Source: Clostridium_F caseinilyticum
Lineage (GTDB): Bacteria > Bacillota > Clostridia > Clostridiales > Clostridiaceae
DNA length: 64,000 nt
Assembly (NCBI RefSeq): GCF_046127645.1
Contig: NZ_CP175919.1
Direction: 5' to 3' (one strand)
Positions 8,737 to 17,532 of this stretch are shown here, in pieces. The translations under genes and the position numbers were made by a program. The stretch's first letter is position 1. Each line of letters opens with the position of its first letter. The notes below the pieces were generated by a model. The model was not told the origin of the DNA. It did no database searches and worked only from the letters and a program-made list of their open reading frames with translations.

Positions 8737-8827
8737 AAATTTACATAAAATCGCGATTTTAAATATTAAAGGTAAGGATTATTATATATTAAAATTTTAA
8801 TAATGTCAATAACTTTTATGTAAATTT
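8737..8827 (+). repeat. Long inverted repeat in the pyrG leader
   Basis: Perfect 14-base arms (8737-8750 and 8814-8827) enclose 63 bases. Inside or overlapping are the palindromes AAAATCGCGATTTT (8747-8760) and a 16-base AT palindrome (8787-8802). The sequence could form an extended leader structure or a binding site. No GC-rich terminator with a T-run is present, so this is not the GGGC-type pyrG attenuator of Bacillus. Confidence 0.5.
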
Positions 8828-8855
8828 AGTGCAGAATAATACAAACTTAAACTGT

Positions 8856-8895
8856 GGAGGTGAAAACTGCTTTATTGTAATTAAAGCAGGAGAGT
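8856..8895 (+). promoter_or_regulatory. Ribosome binding region of pyrG with intervening hairpin
   Basis: A strong SD (GGAGGTG, 8856-8862) lies 33 bases before the pyrG ATG, too far for direct use. Between them is an 8-bp hairpin (8867-8874 / 8882-8889). With the hairpin folded, only ten unpaired bases remain between SD and ATG. A second AGGAG (8888-8892) overlaps the hairpin's 3' arm and lies just 3 bases from the ATG, a poor spacing. Confidence 0.5.
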
Positions 8896-10503
8896 ATGAG
8901 CACTAAATATGTATTTGTAACAGGTGGTGTTGTTTCTTCATTAGGAAAAGGAATAACAGCAGCTTCCTTAGGAAGACTTTTGAAAAATAGAGGACTTAAA
9001 GTTTCCATACAAAAATTTGATCCATATATAAATATAGATCCAGGAACAATGAGTCCTTATCAACATGGGGAAGTATTTGTAACAGAAGATGGCGCGGAAA
9101 CAGATTTAGACTTAGGCCATTATGAAAGATTTATAGATGAAAAATTAAGTCAAAATAGTAATGTAACTACAGGAAAGATTTATTGGTCTGTTATATCTAA
9201 AGAAAGAAAAGGTGATTACTTAGGTGCTACAGTTCAGGTTATACCACATATAACCACAGAGATAAAATCTAGAGTGTATAGAGTAGCTAAAGAAAAAGAA
9301 GTAGATGTAGTTATAACCGAAATAGGTGGAACTATAGGAGATATAGAATCCCTTCCATTTTTAGAGTCTATAAGACAAATAAAATATGAAGTTGGAAGAG
9401 AAAATGTATGCTTTATTCATGTAACTTTACTTCCGTTTTTAGGAAAAGCAGGAGAACTAAAGACAAAGCCTACACAACATTCAGTTAAAGAACTTAGAGG
9501 AATAGGTATACAGCCAGATATAATAGTTTGTCGATCAGAAAAAAAGATACCAGAAGAATTAAAGAAAAAAATAGGATTATTTTGCAATGTAGATAAAGAA
9601 GATGTTATACAAAATTTAGATGCAGAAAATCTTTATGAAGTACCATTAATGTTACATAAAGAAAATCTAGATACTTTAGTTTGTAAAAAATTGAGTTTGA
9701 ATTGTAATAAAATAGATAATACAGAATGGATATCAATGGTTCATAATGCTAAGAACCTTTCTAAGAGTACTACTATAGCTTTAGTAGGAAAATATGTAGA
9801 ATTGCATGATGCATATATATCAATAGTAGAAGCTTTAAATCATGGTGGTTATGCTAATGATACTAAGATAAACATAAAATGGATAAATTCAGAAGATGTA
9901 AATAAAAGTAATGTTGAGGACTATTTAAAAGATGTAAATGGTATATTGGTACCAGGTGGTTTTGGTGATAGAGGTATAGAAGGAAAGATATTAGCTGCTA
10001 AATGGGCTAGAGAAAATAAAATACCTTTCTTAGGAATATGTCTTGGAATGCAATGTGCTGTAATAGAGTTTGCAAGAAATGTATTAAATTATAAAGGAGC
10101 TCATAGTGCAGAGATAGATCCAAATACAAAATATCCAGTAATAGATTTAATGCCAGAACAAAAGGATATAGATAATATGGGTGGAACTATGAGATTAGGT
10201 GCTTATCCTTGCAAGTTACTTGAGGGTACAAATGCAGAAAAGGCTTATGGTCAAGAAGTTGTATACGAAAGACATAGACATAGATATGAATTTAATAATG
10301 AATATAGAAGTAAATTAACAGAAGCAGGTTTAATACTGTCAGGAACAAGTCCAGATGATAGATTGATAGAAATAGTAGAGATAAATAATCATCCTTGGTA
10401 TGTGGCTGTTCAATTTCATCCAGAATTAAAATCAAGACCAAATAAGCCACATCCATTATTTAAAGACTTTGTAAAAGCAACTTTAGATAAGAAGCAAATT
10501 TAA
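8896..10503 (+). CDS. pyrG: CTP synthase
   Basis: CTP synthase, 535 residues, converts UTP to CTP using ATP and glutamine, the last step of pyrimidine nucleotide synthesis. The amidoligase domain opens with KYVFVTGGVVSSLGKG (P-loop-like) and contains DPGTMSPYQHGEVFVTEDGAE. The C-terminal class I glutaminase domain has the nucleophile region LGICLGMQ and the catalytic His/Glu in VQFHPEL. Full length and typical start (MSTKYVF). It has an unusual leader and ribosome binding region, described separately. It appears to be transcribed alone or with the small gene upstream. Confidence 0.97.
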   Translation: MSTKYVFVTGGVVSSLGKGITAASLGRLLKNRGLKVSIQKFDPYINIDPGTMSPYQHGEVFVTEDGAETDLDLGHYERFIDEKLSQNSNVTTGKIYWSVISKERKGDYLGATVQVIPHITTEIKSRVYRVAKEKEVDVVITEIGGTIGDIESLPFLESIRQIKYEVGRENVCFIHVTLLPFLGKAGELKTKPTQHSVKELRGIGIQPDIIVCRSEKKIPEELKKKIGLFCNVDKEDVIQNLDAENLYEVPLMLHKENLDTLVCKKLSLNCNKIDNTEWISMVHNAKNLSKSTTIALVGKYVELHDAYISIVEALNHGGYANDTKINIKWINSEDVNKSNVEDYLKDVNGILVPGGFGDRGIEGKILAAKWARENKIPFLGICLGMQCAVIEFARNVLNYKGAHSAEIDPNTKYPVIDLMPEQKDIDNMGGTMRLGAYPCKLLEGTNAEKAYGQEVVYERHRHRYEFNNEYRSKLTEAGLILSGTSPDDRLIEIVEINNHPWYVAVQFHPELKSRPNKPHPLFKDFVKATLDKKQI

Positions 10504-10531
10504 ATAAAATTTAATATGTATAAATAAAAAT

Positions 10532-10630
10532 TGGGCTGTCACATTGAGAATAGATCCTACAATATGTTGTGTTAACTTTAAATTTACAAAGCAGTATATT
10601 GTGTATAAATTCCTTAATGCGATAGTTCTG
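10532..10630. repeat. MITE-like palindromic element, degenerate copy 1
   Basis: About 99 bases closely similar along the whole length to the element at 36218-36319. The left end GGGCTGTCACATTGAGAA resembles the other copy's terminal repeat; the right end (TTAATGCGATAGTT) has drifted, so the palindrome is imperfect. It carries no ORF. The rest of the pyrG-downstream gap (to 10818) is plain AT-rich sequence. Confidence 0.75.
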
Positions 10631-10818
10631 TTTTTTTATTTATATAAATTATTAATTTGTAAAGAAATATATTTCTGAAGGTAAATATTAAACTAAGAAT
10701 ATTTGAAGGATTTAATACATATTTATAGAAATATAATAACAAGAGAAATGAAAAAGTTAATGAAAAATATATAAGTTTGTTATGAATTGTAAAATTATGA
10801 AGGGGGAAATGGAGTCCT

Positions 10819-11163
10819 ATGATAATACAAACAGAATTAGGTATAGCTGTTAAAAATACCTTTGGTAAATATGAATTGGTAGACTTTTCTTTGTTTAATA
10901 CCTCTAAAATAAATGAATATGGATTAGGGCTCACAATTAATAAAAGTAATAAAGGTAATATCGTAATCAGTAGTAAATGTCATATATGCAACAATGTTCA
11001 CAAATATAATTATAGTATAGATGACTTTTTAAAAAGAGAAATAATTGTAGGTGGGTGCGAAATATTAGGTATGCCATTATTTTACATAGGTAACAAATGT
11101 ACAATAGAAGAAAGAGTATATAAACAAAATAAGATTTTTGATAAAATATATATGATGATTTAG
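10819..11163 (+). CDS. Hypothetical protein with a CxxC motif
   Basis: Protein of 114 residues, not recognised. It opens with MIIQTELGIAVKNTFGKYEL, then beta-rich sequence; a CHICN motif sits near residues 54-58 and further cysteines occur near 81 and 95, so a small zinc-binding fold is possible. No signal or membrane segment. A G-rich SD-like stretch and GGAG precede the ATG at the right distance, and a strong terminator follows, so it looks like a real single gene between pyrG and rho. Confidence 0.6.
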   Translation: MIIQTELGIAVKNTFGKYELVDFSLFNTSKINEYGLGLTINKSNKGNIVISSKCHICNNVHKYNYSIDDFLKREIIVGGCEILGMPLFYIGNKCTIEERVYKQNKIFDKIYMMI

Positions 11164-11197
11164 AGTAACTTTTAAAAGTTACTCTTTATTTTTATTT
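11162..11197 (+). terminator. Terminator after the hypothetical gene
   Basis: A 24-base perfect palindrome (11162-11185) followed by a T-rich tail; it starts at the stop codon. Confidence 0.85.
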
Positions 11198-11333
11198 GTA
11201 TATGGATTAAAATACATAAATAGGGTATAATCTATTTTGAAAGATTTTCTAAAATTTAACTACTCTTTTAACCTAAGTTTTGATATTTTCCTGTTATTTA
11301 ATATATATAATTTAATAGAGAGAGGGGATTCTT

Positions 11334-12773
11334 TTGATAAATAAGGATTATGAAAGTATGACCGTTAAAGAATTACGAGAAATAGCTAAGAAGCTTGATA
11401 TAAAAAATATCTCTAAGTTCAAAAAAAATGAATTGATAGAAGAGATAAAAACTTGTAAGTCAGCGGCCATAGAGAAAGATGGAAAAATTTTAGTTGAAAA
11501 AATATCACCTAAAATTATAAAAAATGAAAATAATATACATAGCAATACAATAAGTAGTGTTAATGAAGAAAAAAACAGCTTTGCTACAAAAAATAGCGAA
11601 GAGAATAAGGCTGAAAAACTAAAAGAGATGATAAATGAATCTCAAAGAGCTAAAGGTGTTTTGGAGATTATAGAAAATAATAATTATGGATTTTTAAGAG
11701 GACAAAATTATTTGTCAGGTCCAGAAGATATATACATATCTCCATCACAAATAAGAAGATTTAATTTAAGAACAGGTGACGAAGTTGAAGGAAAAGTTAG
11801 AATACCAAAGGATGGAGAGAAATTTAAAGCTTTAATATACGTGGAAAAAGTAAATGGAGAAAATCCTGAAAAAGCTGTGGGAAGAAAACCTTTTGAAAGT
11901 TTAGTACCTATATATCCTAATGAAAGAATTAAACTTGAAACAAATTCACAAGATTTATCTACACGGTTAATGGATATAATATCACCTATAGGTAAAGGAC
12001 AAAGAGGAATGATAGTAGCCCCTCCTAAAGCAGGTAAAACTACTCTTCTAAAAAAGATAGCGCAAAGCATTTCACAAAATAATCCATTATGTAAACTTAT
12101 AGTACTTTTAATTGATGAGAGACCAGAAGAAGTAACAGATATGCAAAGATCTATCAAAGGAGAAGTAATATATTCGACTTTTGATGAAGAACCGGAACAT
12201 CATACAAAGGTTACTTATATGGTTTTAGAAAGAGCTAAAAGAATGGTAGAGCAAGGACAGGATGTTGTTATATTATTAGATAGTATAACAAGATTGTCTA
12301 GAGCATACAATTTAACTATTACTCCAACAGGTAGAACATTATCAGGAGGATTAGATCCTGGCGCTTTAGTAATGCCAAAGAAATTTTTTGGTGCTGCTAG
12401 AAATATTGAAAATGGCGGAAGTTTGACTATATTAGCTACAGCTTTAACTGAAACAGGAAGCAGAATGGATGATATGATATTTGAAGAGTTTAAGGGTACT
12501 GGAAATATGGAAGTACATCTTAATAGAAAACTTCAAGAGAGAAGAATATTCCCTGCTTTAGATATTTATAAATCAGGTACAAGAAGAGATGACTTATTAT
12601 TTACAGATTCTTTAGAAAGAGAAACTGCATTTAATATAAGAAAGCTTCTTTATGAAGAAAACAATGTGGAAAATGTGACAGAACAAATTTTAAGCGTATT
12701 GTCTAAAACTAAGACTAATGAGGAATTTATAAATATAATAAGCAAAATGGATATGAATAAAAATAATAAATAG
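11334..12773 (+). CDS. rho: Transcription termination factor Rho
   Basis: Hexameric RNA helicase/translocase of 479 residues that ends transcription on untranslated RNA. Domains in order: an N-terminal SAP-like helix-extended-loop-helix (MTVKELREIAKKL), a lysine/asparagine-rich linker (about 45-100), the RNA-binding cold-shock-like domain (GVLEIIENNNYGFLR), then the ATPase domain with Walker A MIVAPPKAGKTTLLKK, Walker B region LIVLLIDERPEEV and the GPGRTLSGG-like TPTGRTLSGGLDPGAL. TTG start with SD GAGAGGGG. Bacillus order rho-rpmE-tdk is kept, with rpmE reversed. Confidence 0.96.
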   Translation: MINKDYESMTVKELREIAKKLDIKNISKFKKNELIEEIKTCKSAAIEKDGKILVEKISPKIIKNENNIHSNTISSVNEEKNSFATKNSEENKAEKLKEMINESQRAKGVLEIIENNNYGFLRGQNYLSGPEDIYISPSQIRRFNLRTGDEVEGKVRIPKDGEKFKALIYVEKVNGENPEKAVGRKPFESLVPIYPNERIKLETNSQDLSTRLMDIISPIGKGQRGMIVAPPKAGKTTLLKKIAQSISQNNPLCKLIVLLIDERPEEVTDMQRSIKGEVIYSTFDEEPEHHTKVTYMVLERAKRMVEQGQDVVILLDSITRLSRAYNLTITPTGRTLSGGLDPGALVMPKKFFGAARNIENGGSLTILATALTETGSRMDDMIFEEFKGTGNMEVHLNRKLQERRIFPALDIYKSGTRRDDLLFTDSLERETAFNIRKLLYEENNVENVTEQILSVLSKTKTNEEFINIISKMDMNKNNK

Positions 12774-12781
12774 AAACAAAT

Positions 12782-12808
12782 AAAACCTAATCTGAAAGAT
12801 TAGGTTTT
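12782..12808. terminator. Bidirectional terminator between rho and rpmE
   Basis: Perfect 12-bp stem (12782-12793 / 12797-12808) with a 3-base loop. The A-run on the left and T-run on the right let it serve both convergent genes. Confidence 0.9.
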
Positions 12809-12811
12809 ATA

Positions 12812-13030
12812 TTATTTAACGTCTTCGTTAGATAAATTGAATTTTTTCATGAATTTATCAACTCTTCCACCAGCATCAACTATTTTTTGTTTTCCAGTAA
12901 AGAATGGATGACATTTTGAACAAATTTCTACTTTTAATTCTTTATTAGTTGATCCAGTTGTAAAAGTATTACCGCATGCACATTTAACTACAACGTCATG
13001 ATTATATTCTGGATGTATTCCTTCTCTCAT
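12812..13030 (-). CDS. rpmE: 50S ribosomal protein L31, zinc-binding type
   Basis: Ribosomal protein L31, 72 residues, a bridge protein of the large subunit. It opens [14 protein letters not shown] as usual and has the four zinc ligands in CACG and CSKC, so it is the C+ (zinc) form; in bacteria with two L31 types this one is used in zinc-replete cells. Here it is read against the direction of rho and tdk, unlike the parallel arrangement in Bacillus. SD AAAGAGGTG is present on the minus strand. Confidence 0.97.
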
Positions 13031-13234
13031 TTATTTTCACCTCTTTCGAATTGGTATCATCACTATTTTAACTACATTATTATAACATAGGCATTTAAAT
13101 GAAGTCAACAAATTACGGATATTGCATAAATTACTTAAAAATACTAATAAAATAAAGAATAAAGTTGTAAGGGAAAAGCTATTAGAATCTTTAAATAATC
13201 AAATAAACGTTTAATTCTATAATTATATGTAAAT

Positions 13235-13263
13235 TTTACTTATAATAAATTCTTTATTATAAT
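13235..13263 (+). promoter_or_regulatory. Candidate sigma-A promoter of tdk
   Basis: TTTACT (13235-13240), 17-base spacer, TATAAT (13258-13263). The segment 13031-13234 before it holds no gene that I can see. Confidence 0.45.
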
Positions 13264-13311
13264 AAATAGTTTTGATAAAATATACTTGTTTATTAAAATG
13301 GAGGTGTTTAT

Positions 13312-13887
13312 ATGTATGGTCCCAAAGATCATGGTTGGATTGAAGTAGTAGCAGGTCCTATGTATAGTGGAAAAACAGAAGAATTAATAAGACGCATAAG
13401 AAGAGCAGAAATTGCAAAGCAAAAAGTTCAAGTTTTTAAACCTGAAATAGATAACAGATATAGTAAAGATGATGTTGTATCTCATGCAGGAGATAAAATT
13501 CAGTCAATACCAGTTAAAAGTAGTAAAGAAATATTAGAAAAACTTTCAGATGATACAGATGTAATAGGAATAGATGAAGCACAATTTTTTGACGATTCTT
13601 TAGTTGAAATAGTAAGTAAAATAGCTAATAATAATAGGAGAGTTATTTGTGCAGGACTAGATATGGATTTTAAAGGAGAACCTTTTGGACCAATGCCAAA
13701 ACTTATGGCTATAGCAGAATTTGTAGATAAAATACAAGCTGTATGTATGGTTTGTAATAATCCAGCTACGAGAACTCAAAGACTTATAAATGGAAGACCA
13801 GCAAAAAAATCTGATCCAGTAGTATTAATAGGTGCACAGGAGTCTTATGAAGCTAGATGTAGGAAATGTCATTGTGTTCCAAGATAA
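13312..13887 (+). CDS. tdk: Thymidine kinase
   Basis: Thymidine kinase of 191 residues, phosphorylates thymidine with ATP in the salvage route. The P-loop GPMYSGKTEELIRR is near residues 12-25, the Walker B-like IGIDEAQFF near 85-93, and structural zinc cysteines appear in CMVC and CRKC. Full length. SD GGAGGTG is strong. Sixteen bases downstream the yqhQ-like gene starts, and the run through prmC to prfA may be cotranscribed. Confidence 0.96.
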   Translation: MYGPKDHGWIEVVAGPMYSGKTEELIRRIRRAEIAKQKVQVFKPEIDNRYSKDDVVSHAGDKIQSIPVKSSKEILEKLSDDTDVIGIDEAQFFDDSLVEIVSKIANNNRRVICAGLDMDFKGEPFGPMPKLMAIAEFVDKIQAVCMVCNNPATRTQRLINGRPAKKSDPVVLIGAQESYEARCRKCHCVPR

Positions 13888-13903
13888 ATAATGAGGTGAT
13901 TAA

Positions 13904-14821
13904 GTGGGGAAAAGTACTAACGTTGGAGGACAAGCTGTTTTAGAAGGGGTAATGATGAGAGGAAAAAATGGTATAGCTACAGCTGTGAGAAAAACAAATG
14001 GAGAAATAGTTGTAAATAAAGAAGATTATACTCCTTATAGTAAAAAAAATTTTTTCTTTTCTCTGCCTATAATAAGAGGATTTGTGTCTCTTATTGAATC
14101 TTTGGTTATAGGTATAAAAACTTTAAATTATTCTGCGTCCTTTTTCGAAGATGAAGTTGAGGAGTCTAAATTTGATAAATGGTTTAATAAAGTTTTTAAA
14201 GATAAAGCAGATAATATTTTAATTGGAATAACATTATTTATCTCTTTTATTATATCTGCAGTAGTATTTTTTATTTTTCCTACCTTTGTAGCTAATTTTT
14301 TTAAAAAAATATATATACAAAGTACCCTATTATTAAATATAATAGAAGGAATAATAAGAATAACAATATTTTTATTATATATTTTATTAATCAGCAATAT
14401 GGAAGATATAAAAAGAGTATTTCAGTATCATGGAGCAGAGCATAAGACTATATTTTGCTATGAAAATAATATGGATTTAATACCTGAAAATGCTATGAAA
14501 TTTATAAGATTTCATCCAAGATGTGGAACTAATTTTTTATTTTTAGTGATGATTGTAAGTATACTTCTATTTTCACTAACAGGATGGAATAATATATGGC
14601 AAAGAATTTTATATAGATTAATACTACTGCCTGTAGTTTCAGGAGTAACCTATGAAATTATAAAATGGCTAGGTAAAAGTAATAATAAATTTGCAAAAAT
14701 TATAGCATATCCAGGACTTATGTTACAAAAACTAACAACTAAGGAGCCTGACTTACAGCAATTAGAAGTAGCTATAATGGCTTTAAAAGCCGCAGAGGGA
14801 ATTGAAAATTCAATGGAGTGA
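13904..14821 (+). CDS. DUF1385 family membrane protein (YqhQ-like)
   Basis: Membrane protein of 305 residues of the DUF1385/YqhQ family; function unclear. The start GGQAVLEGVMMRGKN is the family signature; then come about four hydrophobic segments and the conserved HGAEHKTIFCYE motif near 178-189 and RFHPRCGTNFLF near 202-213. Histidines, glutamate and cysteines in these motifs suggest a metal or redox site. GTG start with SD GAGGTGATTAA. It lies just before prmC, a pairing also seen in other clostridia. Confidence 0.88.
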   Translation: MGKSTNVGGQAVLEGVMMRGKNGIATAVRKTNGEIVVNKEDYTPYSKKNFFFSLPIIRGFVSLIESLVIGIKTLNYSASFFEDEVEESKFDKWFNKVFKDKADNILIGITLFISFIISAVVFFIFPTFVANFFKKIYIQSTLLLNIIEGIIRITIFLLYILLISNMEDIKRVFQYHGAEHKTIFCYENNMDLIPENAMKFIRFHPRCGTNFLFLVMIVSILLFSLTGWNNIWQRILYRLILLPVVSGVTYEIIKWLGKSNNKFAKIIAYPGLMLQKLTTKEPDLQQLEVAIMALKAAEGIENSME

Positions 14822-14828
14822 TGTTAAT

Positions 14829-15680
14829 TTGTTATTAAAAGATTTGCTTATGGAGGGATATGGTACTTTAAAAAAAGCATCTATAGATAGTTATCAAATA
14901 GATACTCAACTCTTATTAGGTAAAATATTAAATAAGGATAGATTATTTATTTTAACTAATCCTGATTACCATATAGAAGAAGAAGATAGAAAAAAATATT
15001 TCCAATTAATAGATCTTAGAAAAAATAAAATGCCTATAAAATATATATTAGGTACAACTGAATTTATGGAATTAGATTTTAACATAAAAGAGGGTGTATT
15101 AATACCAAGACCAGATACAGAAATATTAGTGGAAACTGTTTTAGAAGAAATAAAAAATAAAAATTATAAAAAAGTTTGTGATGTTTGTTGTGGTAGTGGT
15201 ATTATAGGAATTACTATAGGGCATGCTTTAAATAATACAGAAATAATTTGTTATGATATAGAAGATATTCCATGTAATATTACTAAGGAAAATATACTTA
15301 AGCATAATCTTCAAGATAGGGTTGAAGTCATAAAAAGTGATTTACTTACAGAAGCAATAAAAGAAAAAAGAAAGTTTGATGTTATAGTATCTAATCCACC
15401 ATATATAAGGGAGGAAGTTATTGAAAATCTTATGGATGATGTTAAAAAATATGAACCCTTTGAAGCTTTATGTGGTGGAAGTGATGGATTGTTTTTTTAT
15501 AAGGGGATAATAAAACAAAGTTTAGAAGTGCTAAATAATGGGGGAACCATAGCTTTCGAAATAGGTCATGATCAAAAAATGCAGGTTTCTCACATTTTAT
15601 ATGAATATGGATTTAAAGATATATTATGTATAAAGGATTTAGCTGGAAATGACAGAGTTATAAAAGCTAGAAGGTGTTAA
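14829..15680 (+). CDS. prmC: Peptide chain release factor N5-glutamine methyltransferase
   Basis: About 283 residues. It methylates the glutamine of the GGQ motif in RF1 and RF2 with S-adenosylmethionine, increasing termination efficiency. Visible motifs: the SAM-binding VCDVCCGSGIIGITIG, the catalytic VSNPPYI (NPPY) and a family N-terminal helical domain. The TTG at 14829 is chosen because TGGAGTGA at 14814-14821 is 7 bases upstream; the SD overlaps the end of the previous gene. Its substrate gene prfA follows 81 bases later, and a second substrate, prfB, lies near 51.4 kb. Confidence 0.93.
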   Translation: MLLKDLLMEGYGTLKKASIDSYQIDTQLLLGKILNKDRLFILTNPDYHIEEEDRKKYFQLIDLRKNKMPIKYILGTTEFMELDFNIKEGVLIPRPDTEILVETVLEEIKNKNYKKVCDVCCGSGIIGITIGHALNNTEIICYDIEDIPCNITKENILKHNLQDRVEVIKSDLLTEAIKEKRKFDVIVSNPPYIREEVIENLMDDVKKYEPFEALCGGSDGLFFYKGIIKQSLEVLNNGGTIAFEIGHDQKMQVSHILYEYGFKDILCIKDLAGNDRVIKARRC

Positions 15681-15694
15681 AAGTGAAAGGTTGG

Positions 15695-15724
15695 TTGTAA
15701 ATACTTTATAAAGTATGATATAAT
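15695..15724 (+). promoter_or_regulatory. Candidate sigma-A promoter of prfA
   Basis: TTGTAA (15695-15700), 18-base spacer, TATAAT (15719-15724), 37 bases before the prfA ATG. Confidence 0.45.
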
Positions 15725-15761
15725 ATAAAATTGTGAAAATATATATACGGAGTGAGAAATA

Positions 15762-16838
15762 ATGTTAGAAAGACTTAATTTTATAGAAAATAAATATGAA
15801 GAACTATCAAATAAAATAAGTGACCCTTCAGTTATGGCAAATCAAAAAGAATGGCAAAAGCTTTGTAAAGAGCATGCCGATTTAGAAATTATAGTGAATA
15901 CATATAGAGAATATAAAAAGGCACAAGAGGATCTAGATGCAGATAAAGAAATGCTAAAAGAAGAATCAGACAAAGAACTAAGAGAAATGGCACAGGAAGA
16001 AATAAAAGAGTTAACTCTAAAATTAGAAGATTTAGAAAGAGAATTAACTATATTATTATTACCAAAAGATCCTAACGATGATAAAGATGTATTCATAGAA
16101 ATAAGAGCAGGTGCTGGTGGAGATGAAGCTGCTTTATTTGCTGCTAATTTATTAAGAATGTATACAAGATATGCAGAAAGAAAGAACTGGAAAGTAGAAA
16201 CTATAAGCTTAAATGCTACAGATATAGGTGGATTTAAAGAAGTTACTGTAGCTATTAAAGGAAAAGGTGCTTATAGTAGATTAAAATATGAAAGTGGAGT
16301 TCACAGAGTTCAAAGGGTACCAGATACAGAATCAAGCGGTAGAATTCACACTTCAACAGCTACTGTAGCAGTGCTTCCTGAAGTAGATGATGTAGATATA
16401 AATATAAATGCTAATGATTTAAGAATTGATGTTTATAGGGCATCAGGTCACGGTGGACAATGCGTAAACACTACTGATTCAGCTGTAAGAATTACACATT
16501 TACCAACAGGACTTGTAGTTACATGTCAAGATGAAAAATCACAATTAAAAAATAAAGAAAAAGCAATGAAGGTTTTAAAAGCTAGATTATTTGAAGCTGC
16601 AGAAGCTGAAAGAGCAGCTTCTATAGCAGAAGATAGAAAGAGCCAAGTTGGTACTGGAGATAGAAGTGAAAGAATAAGAACTTATAACTATCCTCAAGGA
16701 AGAATTACAGACCATAGAATAGGCTTAACTTTATATAAATTAGAAACTTTCTTAGATGGAGATATAGATGAAGTTATAGAAGCTTTGGTTACAGAAGATC
16801 AAGCAGAAAAAATGAAAAATTTAGGCAGAGTTAACTAA
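15762..16838 (+). CDS. prfA: Peptide chain release factor 1
   Basis: RF1, 358 residues, reads UAA and UAG and triggers peptidyl-tRNA hydrolysis. The GGQ loop is in ASGHGGQCVNTTDSAVR, about residues 226-242, with the acidic, helical N-terminal domain before it and the GVHRVQRVPDTESSGR block upstream. Full length, start with SD ACGGAGTGAG. It follows its methyltransferase gene prmC. Confidence 0.97.
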   Translation: MLERLNFIENKYEELSNKISDPSVMANQKEWQKLCKEHADLEIIVNTYREYKKAQEDLDADKEMLKEESDKELREMAQEEIKELTLKLEDLERELTILLLPKDPNDDKDVFIEIRAGAGGDEAALFAANLLRMYTRYAERKNWKVETISLNATDIGGFKEVTVAIKGKGAYSRLKYESGVHRVQRVPDTESSGRIHTSTATVAVLPEVDDVDININANDLRIDVYRASGHGGQCVNTTDSAVRITHLPTGLVVTCQDEKSQLKNKEKAMKVLKARLFEAAEAERAASIAEDRKSQVGTGDRSERIRTYNYPQGRITDHRIGLTLYKLETFLDGDIDEVIEALVTEDQAEKMKNLGRVN

Positions 16839-16865
16839 TATTAATTAAGGAAAGAAGAGGTAATT

Positions 16866-17474
16866 ATGGATTTAAACAAAGGCCTTAGAAATCAAAAGAG
16901 ATCTTATAAAAGATTTGTTATGATTATGAGCTTTATTTTTATCCTGTTACCTCTAATTTTGTATTTATATAACAGAATTAATAATATTTTTTATGTTAGT
17001 TATTTAATTGTAATTGAAGTATTAATTATAATGGCTATTATAATTAGAACCGATAGAGAAGAATTAAAATTTGAATATTCCAATAATAAATTGAAAATTG
17101 TATTAGGGATATTAAATAAAAAATTAAATATAGTTTGTGATAAAGTGGCTTTAGTGCATATAGAAAAATTTAATAATATATATGATGTAGAAGACTTTAG
17201 CATAATATTATTAACTACATCAAAATTTAGGAATAAAAGAATAATAAAAGTTAATGAGAAATTTCTTAAGTTACATAATTATGCTGCAAAATTTTATTAT
17301 AAACTTAAAAGAGTTAGTCCTGAAAAAGATTTTTATTATACAATAATAAAAAGGGGTGGACTTAAAAAATATTATTTATTAGACGCACTCTATAGAACTT
17401 GTGTATATGCACATTTTACAGAGGAGTGTATAGAAAAAATAAAAGAACTTAGAAAAGAAATAGAGATAGATTAG
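16866..17474 (+). CDS. Hypothetical two-helix membrane protein
   Basis: Protein of 202 residues, not recognised. Two adjacent hydrophobic segments near residues 17-35 and 43-61, then a basic soluble C-terminal domain of about 135 residues with mixed alpha/beta character. SD AAGAAGAGG. It lies 27 bases after prfA and 58 before the ZIP transporter, in the same direction, so probably cotranscribed. The layout suggests a membrane-anchored cytoplasmic domain; no function can be given. Confidence 0.65.
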   Translation: MDLNKGLRNQKRSYKRFVMIMSFIFILLPLILYLYNRINNIFYVSYLIVIEVLIIMAIIIRTDREELKFEYSNNKLKIVLGILNKKLNIVCDKVALVHIEKFNNIYDVEDFSIILLTTSKFRNKRIIKVNEKFLKLHNYAAKFYYKLKRVSPEKDFYYTIIKRGGLKKYYLLDALYRTCVYAHFTEECIEKIKELRKEIEID

Positions 17475-17532
17475 AATATTTAATAAATTACAATAATAAA
17501 TATCATATGTAAACAATAAACAAGGTGATTTT

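Noticed and set aside
10614..10934. Minus-strand frame of 106 codons downstream of pyrG
   Set aside because: It overlaps the plus-strand gene at 10819 that has an SD and a terminator, has no SD of its own, and its composition looks like antisense translation.
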